NCBI RefSeq assembly: GCF_030915465.1
Contig: NZ_CP133267.1
Span: 4,825,001 to 4,889,000, forward strand
Origin: Neobacillus sp. PS3-34
GTDB lineage: Bacteria; Bacillota; Bacilli; Bacillales; Cytobacillaceae
DNA: 64,000 nt
Direction of reading: 5' to 3'
Shown: positions 56,779 to 64,000 of the stretch, piece by piece
Position numbering within the stretch: the first letter of the stretch is position 1
How the letters are laid out: the number at the start of each line of letters is the position of its first letter
Notes under the pieces: model-generated
The model's input: only the letters and a program-made list of their open reading frames with translations
What the model was told of the DNA's origin: nothing
The model's database searches: none
Program-made: the position numbers and the translations under genes

Positions 56779-59499
56779 TTATTTATTAACTGCACTATTC
56801 AACTTCAACAGATACATATCCCTATCATCTATATCACCGGATGTGTAGGAACCAGTATAGCCCAAGACGGCATAGCCGCCATCTTTCGTCGCTTCAATGG
56901 AGGAACCAATATCTACTGAATTTCCGCCATACTGTTTAGCCCAAATTTGATTTCCTTTATCATCAAATTTCCATAGGGCAACATCATATGAATTCTCAGA
57001 AGAATTTTTGTATCCGGCAGCTATATAATTTCCATCAGAGGTTTTCACTAATCCTTGTGCGGACTGGCTGCTGCTGTCATCTCCATAATAATTCTCCCAA
57101 ATCAAATCGCCTTTTTTACTTACCTTTGCAAAATAACTTTGGCTGAATATTTCCGGGAAGAATCCGCCCACCCACTCAAACCTTGAAGAATCGCCAACAA
57201 GGATATAATCTCCATCAGCATTTTCGACGACATCATAAAGGAAGTCATCTCTAAAGTCCCCTTTGCCAAACGTCTTTTCCCATTGCTTCGTTCCTTTGCT
57301 ATCTGTTTTAATCAAATAAAAATCGGATCCTCTTCCCATTTGAACAGAATAAGATTGCCCCGCAACGATATAACCTCCATCTCTTGTTGCGACAACATTA
57401 TATCCTGTATCGGATGCTGCTCCGCCATACTTTTGTGTCCATTGCTCTTTACCATTGCTGTCGATTTTCATTAGGAGAACGTCATTTGCCACACCCTTTT
57501 GGTCGTAACCGGATCCAGCCATTACGTAGCCCCCATCGGCAGTTGGCAGCAATTTGATACCACCTTCGTAGAGATCCTTTTGGCCAATTGTATTCTCCCA
57601 CTGAGTTTCCCCGGTGGATGATAACTTCACAAGATAAACATCCGTTGCCTTACTATCATACTTTCCTGAATAACCTACAACGAGATAACCGCCATCCTTT
57701 GTTTGTACAACATCATTACCCCATTCATCCAGTGATTCACTTCCAAGTGGACGGTACCATTCTGTTCTTCCATCCTTCCCAACCTTGACTACCAGCATAT
57801 CCACGTCTTGGTCCCACCAATGCTTTTCCTCGTTATAAAATATTCCTTTGGTGGAGAATGTTTCGCTCGCGCCTACCATAATATAACCGCCATCAGCAGT
57901 CTGATGAACCTTTGAACCTCTTTCCATTAAGGCTCCGCCAAATTGCTTATGCCAATCCACTTCAGCTGGTAGTTGTTCTTTTTCAGAGGGAGCCTGAACC
58001 ATGCCGTTACCGAAATACTGGTCCTTGCCCTGGTCTCCGATATCCTCAGCACTTTCACGTATGAGGCGGGCTACTTTTTGCGGAGCCATTTTACCGTATT
58101 TGCTAATCAGCAATGCGGCAACAGCTGAAACCTTAGGTGTTGCCATCGAAGTCCCAGCCATAAAAATATAGCCATTATCTTTATAAGCACCCAAACAAAG
58201 ATCTAAATACCATAACCCTTTATCATATCGCTGCCCATCGCCTCCTGGGGCAGTGATATCGATGGAACCCGGCCCGTAATTGGAATAAGAAGCTCTTGTG
58301 TCCATTGGACCTGTTGCAGAAACGGTAATAACCCCTGGATCAAGGCCAGGCTGTTCAAATCCAGCTCCGATAAAAGTATAGCCATCCTGTCCATACTCTT
58401 CATTTAGGAATTCTGTAACAGTCTTTTTATTCGTAATATTAATACCATCGTTTCCTGCAGCAGCAACAACTGTTACTCCATGGTCAGTTGCATATTTCAC
58501 CGCACGCTTATACAGAAGGAAATCAGCCACATCACTGCCCAGATTATAATGCTTGCCAGTGGCCGGATCTGTCCAAATGGTTGCGCCTATGACTGCATAT
58601 CCTCCCAAACTCATGGAGATAACATCCACACCATCATTTGTCGCACCAATAATTGCCTGTGCAACCGTGGATGTTTCTGCACCTCCCTCGGCTCCAAATA
58701 CACGATAAGACCTGTACCCAATACCCGGTGCTACACCTAAAATACGTCCTTTACCTGCAATGCTCCCTGCTACATGGCTTCCGTGCCCATTTCGGTCCAT
58801 TACATCTGTTGGATCTCCAGTTTCTGTAGAATCCCCATTTGCACCAGCCGGAACATAATTTCTTCCGCCCATATAGTTTGTTTGTAAATCAGGATGTAAA
58901 TAATCCACCCCTGTGTCAATAATTCCTACGACAACATTATGGGTGCCGCTATTATTTTTAAAACTGGCACCATAATTGGTTACCTTCTTAATATCCCATT
59001 GATAAAAATTATATAAATCAGGATCAACTTCAGGTTCTCCTCCATGATCACCCGGTGGCTTTGATATCGTCGGGCTCACCATGAGTGATTTTGCCTGATA
59101 AGGTAATACAGTTTGATATTTTTTAATCAAACCTCCTAATCTCTTTTGCTGGTCAACCTGTGTTGTAGAAGGAGCTGTAAACGCCACTTTTTTCTCAGTT
59201 GGAAGACTCATTTTAATGGAAGGGCTAACTGAACTTACTTCAGTATTTTTCTGTAAAACCGTGATTAAATCGGCACTTCCTCTTATCTCGATAGCCCCCA
59301 GCTGTGGGATTTCCCTCTCTATCTTCCCTCCGCTTTTTACTACTAAATCTTTGAAACTTTTTGATACACTTTGATTTTTTAATACAACAGTAAGATTAAT
59401 AGTACTTGTTTTAGTAGATGTGCTTGCAAAAGCAGGTAAAGCAACTGTCAGTATCAGTAAAAATGTCAGAAACATCGAAGTCTTTCTCAATCCATCCAC
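56779..59499 (-). CDS. Secreted S8 subtilisin-like protease with C-terminal repeat domain
   Basis: 906 residues. A signal peptide (to about residue 26), an I9-like propeptide, then the S8 domain with Asp195 (GIIDTGVDYLHPDL), His239 (GHGSHVAGSIAG), Asn350 (AAGND) and Ser451 (AGTSMATPKVSA). From about 525 on come seven or so repeats of 50-60 residues with the beat ADGGY.MVG...D..L.KI...G...W...YGG, probably a beta-propeller. The start may be TTG 59490 (GGGGTGG upstream) rather than GTG 59499. A large secreted protease; monocistronic. Confidence 0.93.
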   Translation of the reverse strand: MDGLRKTSMFLTFLLILTVALPAFASTSTKTSTINLTVVLKNQSVSKSFKDLVVKSGGKIEREIPQLGAIEIRGSADLITVLQKNTEVSSVSPSIKMSLPTEKKVAFTAPSTTQVDQQKRLGGLIKKYQTVLPYQAKSLMVSPTISKPPGDHGGEPEVDPDLYNFYQWDIKKVTNYGASFKNNSGTHNVVVGIIDTGVDYLHPDLQTNYMGGRNYVPAGANGDSTETGDPTDVMDRNGHGSHVAGSIAGKGRILGVAPGIGYRSYRVFGAEGGAETSTVAQAIIGATNDGVDVISMSLGGYAVIGATIWTDPATGKHYNLGSDVADFLLYKRAVKYATDHGVTVVAAAGNDGINITNKKTVTEFLNEEYGQDGYTFIGAGFEQPGLDPGVITVSATGPMDTRASYSNYGPGSIDITAPGGDGQRYDKGLWYLDLCLGAYKDNGYIFMAGTSMATPKVSAVAALLISKYGKMAPQKVARLIRESAEDIGDQGKDQYFGNGMVQAPSEKEQLPAEVDWHKQFGGALMERGSKVHQTADGGYIMVGASETFSTKGIFYNEEKHWWDQDVDMLVVKVGKDGRTEWYRPLGSESLDEWGNDVVQTKDGGYLVVGYSGKYDSKATDVYLVKLSSTGETQWENTIGQKDLYEGGIKLLPTADGGYVMAGSGYDQKGVANDVLLMKIDSNGKEQWTQKYGGAASDTGYNVVATRDGGYIVAGQSYSVQMGRGSDFYLIKTDSKGTKQWEKTFGKGDFRDDFLYDVVENADGDYILVGDSSRFEWVGGFFPEIFSQSYFAKVSKKGDLIWENYYGDDSSSQSAQGLVKTSDGNYIAAGYKNSSENSYDVALWKFDDKGNQIWAKQYGGNSVDIGSSIEATKDGGYAVLGYTGSYTSGDIDDRDMYLLKLNSAVNK

Positions 59500-60043
59500 C
59501 CCAATCCACTTTTTATGAATGATTCTCTAATTCTTTGATAATTTAAATCTCCCTTCTATGTATTAGGTAATTACCTTGTCAATAATCTTAATATTTAAAA
59601 ATTATTTTTTTTGTAGTTCTTTAGGTGTCACAAAACCATTTTTTTTAGCAAACCTCACCCTTTTTAGTTAGAAATTAGTATAATCGTCCGATAAAAATGT
59701 CACATATTCATTAGTTTAGCGCGTTAAAGCTGTAACTTATTGTTTGAATGAATCGCTTTTTGTTAGATAGAGTTGAATATTGTTTACATATATTCCCAAT
59801 AAAAAATGCTTGGTGTACTGTACAGCAATTTCTGTACTGGTAACACCAAGCCTCTTCGATTTTATAAAGTATTTCACATCTTGAATCCTTTTTTTCTGTT
59901 AGGTTGATCCTTCTTATATCTCCTTAAAAGTAACACTAAGAAAAAGGACCCATTAAAACTGCCAATTTTTATCAAGCTAAGCATATTACTTATACATTTA
60001 AACAATAAGGGTTAAAATTCTAATAGAAATGGAGGATAAAATA
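59500..60043. other. Gene-free stretch with a long hairpin
   Basis: No gene. At 59808-59851 GCTTGGTGT pairs with ACACCAAGC and CTGTACAG/CTGTAC pair within, a compact stem without T-run. Confidence 0.5.
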
Positions 60044-61165
60044 ATGTTTCGGTTTTTTAGGTTCATTGTTATTTTATTTTTATTATATTTATCTTGGCCG
60101 TTTATTCAAAAACAGTTGGCTGGCACCAATTTTGAAACGGCGATTGAATCCATTCAATCTAACTTGAAGGAAAACCCACAAGTTGCGGCAACGATCGAGA
60201 CTATATATGAAGAAATGCAACAAGCTTTGAAACAGCTTAACTTAGAAGCACTTCCGCAAACTCAACCGAAAATTGCTCCGGTAAAAAAAGAAACATTAAA
60301 GAAGCCTGCCAGGCAAGTATTTTCTGTTTACAATGTGGAGCTTGGAGATACAAAAGCGGACATTGAACGTCATTTAGGAGCTGCAAAGCGCTCAACCATG
60401 AATGAATACGGGACAAAATGGTTTACCTATCACGATCACTATCAAAATTTTATAATGGTTATGTATGATCAAAACAATAAAGCTGTCGGTTTATACACGG
60501 ACCAGGATTTAATCTCATCCACCAATGGCATCAAATTGGGCAGCAAGAAGGCTGATGTACGTGCGAAGCTGGGCGAACCGATTACTAGAATTCAAAAAGG
60601 ATTGATGATCTACCAGCTTCAAGAAAATGAGGAATATGATTTGTTTCTGCTTAATGGAGTGTATGCGACAATTTTCTATGATAAACATGAGAACGAAACG
60701 GTAACAGCAATACAATTGATTAACAAAAACGTAGAACAAAAGAAAACAGATATTTACACAAAAGCTAGTCCAGCATTAAAGGAAGGTTTTGAGTACCAGT
60801 TATTTGATTTAACAAATGCCTCCCGCGTCAATCATCAGCTCCCTATCCTAACGTGGGATCAGCATGTCAGGGAAACGGCCCGGAAACATAGTACCGATAT
60901 GGCTGTACATCATTATTTTGATCATACGGATCTTAAGGGAAAATCACCGTTTGATCGTATGGCAGATGACCATATCATCTTTCATTTAGCTGGAGAAAAC
61001 CTTGCTTATGGGCAGTTTAGCAGTATTTTTGCCCATGAGGGTTTGATGAACTCACTAGGACATCGTGAAAATATCCTTCGCAACGGTTACGAGTTTTTAG
61101 GAGTCGGCGTAGACTTTAATAATCAATCACAGCCGTACTATACGGAGAATTTCTATGCAAAATAA
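60044..61165 (+). CDS. ylbC: CAP-domain protein, YlbC-like
   Basis: 373 residues from ATG 60044 (GGAGGATAA before it; ATG 60029 contains that site). N-terminal membrane anchor FRFIVILFLLYLSWPF, then a double CAP-associated domain (VELGDTKADIERHLGAAKRS and IKLGSKKADVRAKLGEPITR), then the CAP/SCP domain (LFDLTNASRVNHQLPILTWD, KHSTDMAVHHYFDHTD, AGENLAYG, SLGHRENIL). This order is that of B. subtilis YlbC. It is secreted or wall-facing; function unclear. Ends at a terminator. Confidence 0.9.
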   Translation: MFRFFRFIVILFLLYLSWPFIQKQLAGTNFETAIESIQSNLKENPQVAATIETIYEEMQQALKQLNLEALPQTQPKIAPVKKETLKKPARQVFSVYNVELGDTKADIERHLGAAKRSTMNEYGTKWFTYHDHYQNFIMVMYDQNNKAVGLYTDQDLISSTNGIKLGSKKADVRAKLGEPITRIQKGLMIYQLQENEEYDLFLLNGVYATIFYDKHENETVTAIQLINKNVEQKKTDIYTKASPALKEGFEYQLFDLTNASRVNHQLPILTWDQHVRETARKHSTDMAVHHYFDHTDLKGKSPFDRMADDHIIFHLAGENLAYGQFSSIFAHEGLMNSLGHRENILRNGYEFLGVGVDFNNQSQPYYTENFYAK

Positions 61166-61167
61166 AA

Positions 61168-61200
61168 AAAGCTTGAGGATTTAAATAATCTTCAAGCTTT
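61168..61200 (+). terminator. Intrinsic terminator
   Basis: AAAGCTTGAGGATT / AATCTTCAAGCTTT with a 5-base loop. Confidence 0.85.
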
Positions 61201-61299
61201 ATTAAATGTTAACAAAATATTCATTCTTTTATTTTCGTGAGACTCATTTTTTTAATTCAATTAAATTAGAGTTTTTGAAAATAAGAGAGGAAGTGGGAT

Positions 61300-62205
61300 A
61301 TGATTTTTAAATCCCGAACTGAACCAGAAAAATTAAAGATTCTAAGAGTTTTAAACACACGAATGATCCTAACACCGGAAGAGAAGAAGTATTATTTAAA
61401 TCTTGAAAAAGGCTATGAAGGTGAAGTTCAGTTTGATTTATTGACCGAGAAGCTTCAAAGTGATTGCTTGATTTTAAACGATTTGCTGCTTGAAGTAAAC
61501 AACACAACATTCCAAATTGATACATTGATTATTTTTAGCGAAACAATTTACCTTTTTGAAGTAAAAAATTTTGAGGGTGATTTTTATTACGACGCAGACA
61601 AATTACTTACGCTTTCGGGAAAGGAAATCAAAAATCCACTAGACCAAATGAAACGAAGCAACTCCCTGCTCCGTCAGCTCCTACAAAATCTAAGTGTTAA
61701 TTTACCTATTGAAGCATACGTCATTTCCATAAACCCCGAGTTCACCTTATATCAAACCCCAATTAACCTCCCAATTATTTTTCCGACACAGCTTAATCGC
61801 TTTTTGAAAAAATTAGACACAAAGCCATCACGTTTAAATAGCGTTCATAAAAAGCTCGCTGACAAACTGGTTTCATTGCATCAAACTGAATCACCCTATT
61901 CCCGATTGCCACCCTATGAGTATCATCAGCTGAAAAAGGGCATGACGTGCAAAAGATGCCACTCTTTTTCGATGTTTGTCCGAGGAAAGAAGGTAGTGTG
62001 TAGTGAATGTGGATGTGACGAAGTGATTGAATCAGCCGTTTTGCGCAGTGTGGAGGAATTAAAGCTTCTTTTTCCAGATCGGAAAATAACAACAAATGGC
62101 GTTCATGAATGGTGCAGTTTTATTGATTCAAAAAAATATATAAGTAGGATACTTCGAAAAAACTATAAAATTAAGAGTTTTGGACAATGGTCTTATTACG
62201 AGTAA
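61300..62205 (+). CDS. NERD-domain protein with C-terminal zinc ribbon
   Basis: 301 residues. The NERD (nuclease-related) domain spans about 35-150: GYEGEVQFDLLTEKL, LLLEVNNTTFQIDTLIIFSE, and the active-site-like LFEVKNFEG. The end holds paired cysteines CKRCHSF...VVCSECGCDE (about 222-245), a zinc ribbon. NERD proteins are thought to act on DNA. It is in a Bacillus subgroup of NERD proteins and is monocistronic. Confidence 0.9.
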   Translation: MIFKSRTEPEKLKILRVLNTRMILTPEEKKYYLNLEKGYEGEVQFDLLTEKLQSDCLILNDLLLEVNNTTFQIDTLIIFSETIYLFEVKNFEGDFYYDADKLLTLSGKEIKNPLDQMKRSNSLLRQLLQNLSVNLPIEAYVISINPEFTLYQTPINLPIIFPTQLNRFLKKLDTKPSRLNSVHKKLADKLVSLHQTESPYSRLPPYEYHQLKKGMTCKRCHSFSMFVRGKKVVCSECGCDEVIESAVLRSVEELKLLFPDRKITTNGVHEWCSFIDSKKYISRILRKNYKIKSFGQWSYYE

Positions 62206-62363
62206 AGGATGATATTCAAGGTTCGTTTTCAGATTTAATTAAGAGATTTCTTTTTGTTAAATTTTTTTTCCTTAGCTCGACCTATTAGAGACAGTTTATT
62301 CATTCACATAAAAAGTTTAGTCCTCAAGAGAGTTTATTAAAGACAGTTCATCCGATATCTGCG

Positions 62364-62640
62364 TCGGTGTTGTCCTCAAGACCCCTGAGGACAGTTATGG
62401 AGTACCGTGAGCTGGTTTTGTCCTCAAGAACCCTTATTGAGGACAGTTTTTGAGTTCCCTGCGCTGATTTTGTCCTCAAAACCCCTTATTGAAGACAGTT
62501 TTGGAGTTCCTTGAGCTGATTTTGTCCTCAAGAACCTTTATTGAGGACAGTTATGGAGTTCCCTGAGCTGATTTTGTCCTCAATGTCCCTTATTGAGGAC
62601 AGTCTTTGAGTTCTCTGAGTTGGTTTTGTCCTCAAGACCC
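62364..62640. repeat. Tandem array B: 52-bp hairpin units
   Basis: TGTCCTCAA occurs at 62371, 62419, 62471, 62523, 62575 and 62627, with 52-base spacing except the first (48). Each full unit is a 27-base hairpin (arms TGTCCTCAA / TTGAGGACA, centre GAACCCTTA) and a 25-base spacer (GTTTTTGAGTTCCCTGCGCT...). Decayed units precede it from about 62285. The plan matches array A but the stems differ. Confidence 0.92.
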
Positions 62641-62750
62641 CCTTTAATAACATCATTTTTTCTAGTTCACTAAAATAGCGTGCCGGTAACCGCCCGAAGT
62701 AGCTACTCTCACACCCAAAAAACCATCCACCCACCTCAAACCCAGCATTC

Positions 62751-62779
62751 AAAAAAGACAGAGTATGAAATACTCTGTC
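62751..62779 (-). terminator. Intrinsic terminator of dbpA
   Basis: GACAGAGTA-TGAAA-TACTCTGTC, with six T on the minus-strand side. Confidence 0.9.
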
Positions 62780-62784
62780 AGTCC

Positions 62785-64000
62785 TTACTTAATCGCCTTG
62801 CTAACTTTCAGTTTCTTTCCTTTGATTGTTGTATTTTCCATGGCCTGTAAGACTAACGCGCCTTTGCCATTGAGGATATCAACATAGGATAATTGATCCT
62901 GGATGGTAATGATCCCAATATCATCGGCTGATACTCCAGGAATGTTTGCAATAGTTCCAACTAAATCGACCGCACGGATTTTCTTCTTTTTCCGCCGCTA
63001 ATATGCAGTTTCATGATATCTTTGTTGATTCGAGCTGTTTTATTATTTTTAACAACGCGCCTGCCACTGATTTTTTCGTCAAAAGCGGCTTGTTCTCTAG
63101 CAACTTCCACCTGGGTAGGAGCTTCCATTACAGGTATTTCAAACCCAATGTATCTTTCCACTGCTCTTACGAACTTTACTTCATAAGGTGTAGCAAAGGT
63201 AATCGCTTTTCCTTTATTGCCGGCACGGCCTGTTCTGCCAGTCCGGTGAACATAACCCTCTTTTTCCATCGGAACGTCATAGTTAATCACAAGTGTCACA
63301 TTATCAATATCTATTCCTCTGGCCGCTACATCAGTGGCAACAAGATAGCGAAAATTCCCCATTTTGAAGCCATCCATTACCCCAAATCGATCTTCTTGTT
63401 CTAATCCTCCATGGAGTCTTTCACAAGAATAACCGGATTTTTCTAATTCCAAAAACACCGTCTCGACATGTTCCTTTGTTCGGCAAAAAATGATGCAGCT
63501 GTCAGGATTTTCGACGACCGTTAAATCCTTAAGCAAGGAAATTTTTTCTTCGTCTTTCACTTCGATTTTGAAATGCTCGATTGTGTCTGTAGTAATTCCC
63601 TTAGACTCAATCTCGATATGAACAGGATTTTTCATATATTTATGGCAGAGATTTTCAACATCCTTAGGCAATGTTGCCGAAAAAACCATCGTCACTCGGT
63701 TTGAAGGCAGCTCCTGTATGATGGCTTCTACTTCGTCAATAAAACCCATATTTAGCATTTCATCTGCTTCATCTATAACAAGATATTTTATTTCGTCTAA
63801 AACTAACGTTTCTCTGTCGATATGGTCCTTTACACGTCCAGGGGTACCAACGACAACATGTGTTTTGTGTTTAAGCTCTTCTTTTTGCTTAGTAAAAGGT
63901 TCTTTTCCATAAACAGCCAAGGCTTTTATCAGTTTGAACCTGCCAATATTGGTTATATCTTCACGAACCTGCGCAGCAAGCTCCCTTGTTGGTGTAAGAA
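62785..64000 (-). pseudogene. dbpA: DEAD-box RNA helicase DbpA/YxiN, frameshifted; 5' end outside window
   Basis: From the window edge: motif Ia PTRELAAQV, Ib [30 protein letters not shown], then the second RecA domain with [21 protein letters not shown] and [10 protein letters not shown]. The frame ends [16 protein letters not shown] at 62961, but the 23S rRNA-binding domain typical of DbpA ([40 protein letters not shown]) continues in another frame to TAA at 62785. One A missing in the run near 62992 explains it. DbpA remodels 23S rRNA during 50S assembly. Confidence 0.88.

Noticed and set aside
62364..62640. CRISPR array
   Set aside because: Same reason: the spacer parts are near-identical, so this is a tandem repeat.

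Overview
This window is low-GC DNA from a Bacillaceae chromosome, most like a soil Bacillus/Neobacillus. I infer this from strong AGGAGG ribosome binding sites, sigma-A type promoters and typical Bacillus genes: a YabR-like S1 protein, a YlbC-like CAP protein, rifamycin phosphotransferase/Pps, a BlaI/BlaR1 pair, a SleB-like hydrolase, CspD and a DbpA/YxiN helicase. No rRNA, tRNA, prophage or CRISPR array was seen.

Layout. 0-4 kb: a DUF1284 fragment, a DinB protein, an SRPBCC protein, a TRM11-like methyltransferase and DUF2277. 4-11 kb: an accessory tract of mostly minus-strand single genes (tiny membrane protein, LRR protein, signal peptidase, two SMI1/KNR4 proteins, an immunity-like protein, GNAT), interrupted by an IS110 element with an amber codon. 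11-16 kb: a blaI-blaR1-nagZ cluster in which BlaR1 and NagZ share a DUF4309-like domain. 17-19 kb: an M3B oligopeptidase and a broken DUF3888 gene. 19.7-21.2 kb: ORF-less, apparently nested group II intron remnants. 21-24 kb: rph. 24-27.5 kb: small hypotheticals and a divergent PRPP synthetase. 28-34.7 kb: an amino-acid ABC importer, a large membrane protein, an ABC-F ATPase and a HEAT-like protein. 35-44 kb: a second accessory tract of short, mostly minus-strand genes and gene fragments (VOC, DinB, DUF1835, LRR, zincin-like, DUF3311-like, IS110-family remnant). 44-64 kb: ordinary chromosome (two flavin-dependent monooxygenases, csp, DinB, arsR-SRPBCC, threonine aldolase, LysM hydrolase, 2-hydroxyacid dehydrogenase, cystathionine lyase, methyltransferase, nucleotidyltransferase, subtilase, CAP protein, NERD protein, dbpA), with two tandem 52-bp hairpin arrays.

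The main signal is a dispersed intergenic element in both accessory tracts. It is a palindrome of about 35 bp (arms close to CTTATTSAACTA, apical loop containing CTGCCCC), often paired with a half copy and an intrinsic terminator, placed just after the stop codons of orphan genes. Gene fragments end at these elements, and two group II intron 5' ends abut the same position in the loop. The organisation resembles an integron cassette array, but no integrase is visible here, so the mechanism is open. A second pattern is two tandem arrays about 14 kb apart with the same 27-bp hairpin plus 25-bp spacer plan but different, compensating stem sequences.

At least five genes are broken by what looks like a single-base deletion, including the conserved dbpA. 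This may reflect assembly error rather than decay.
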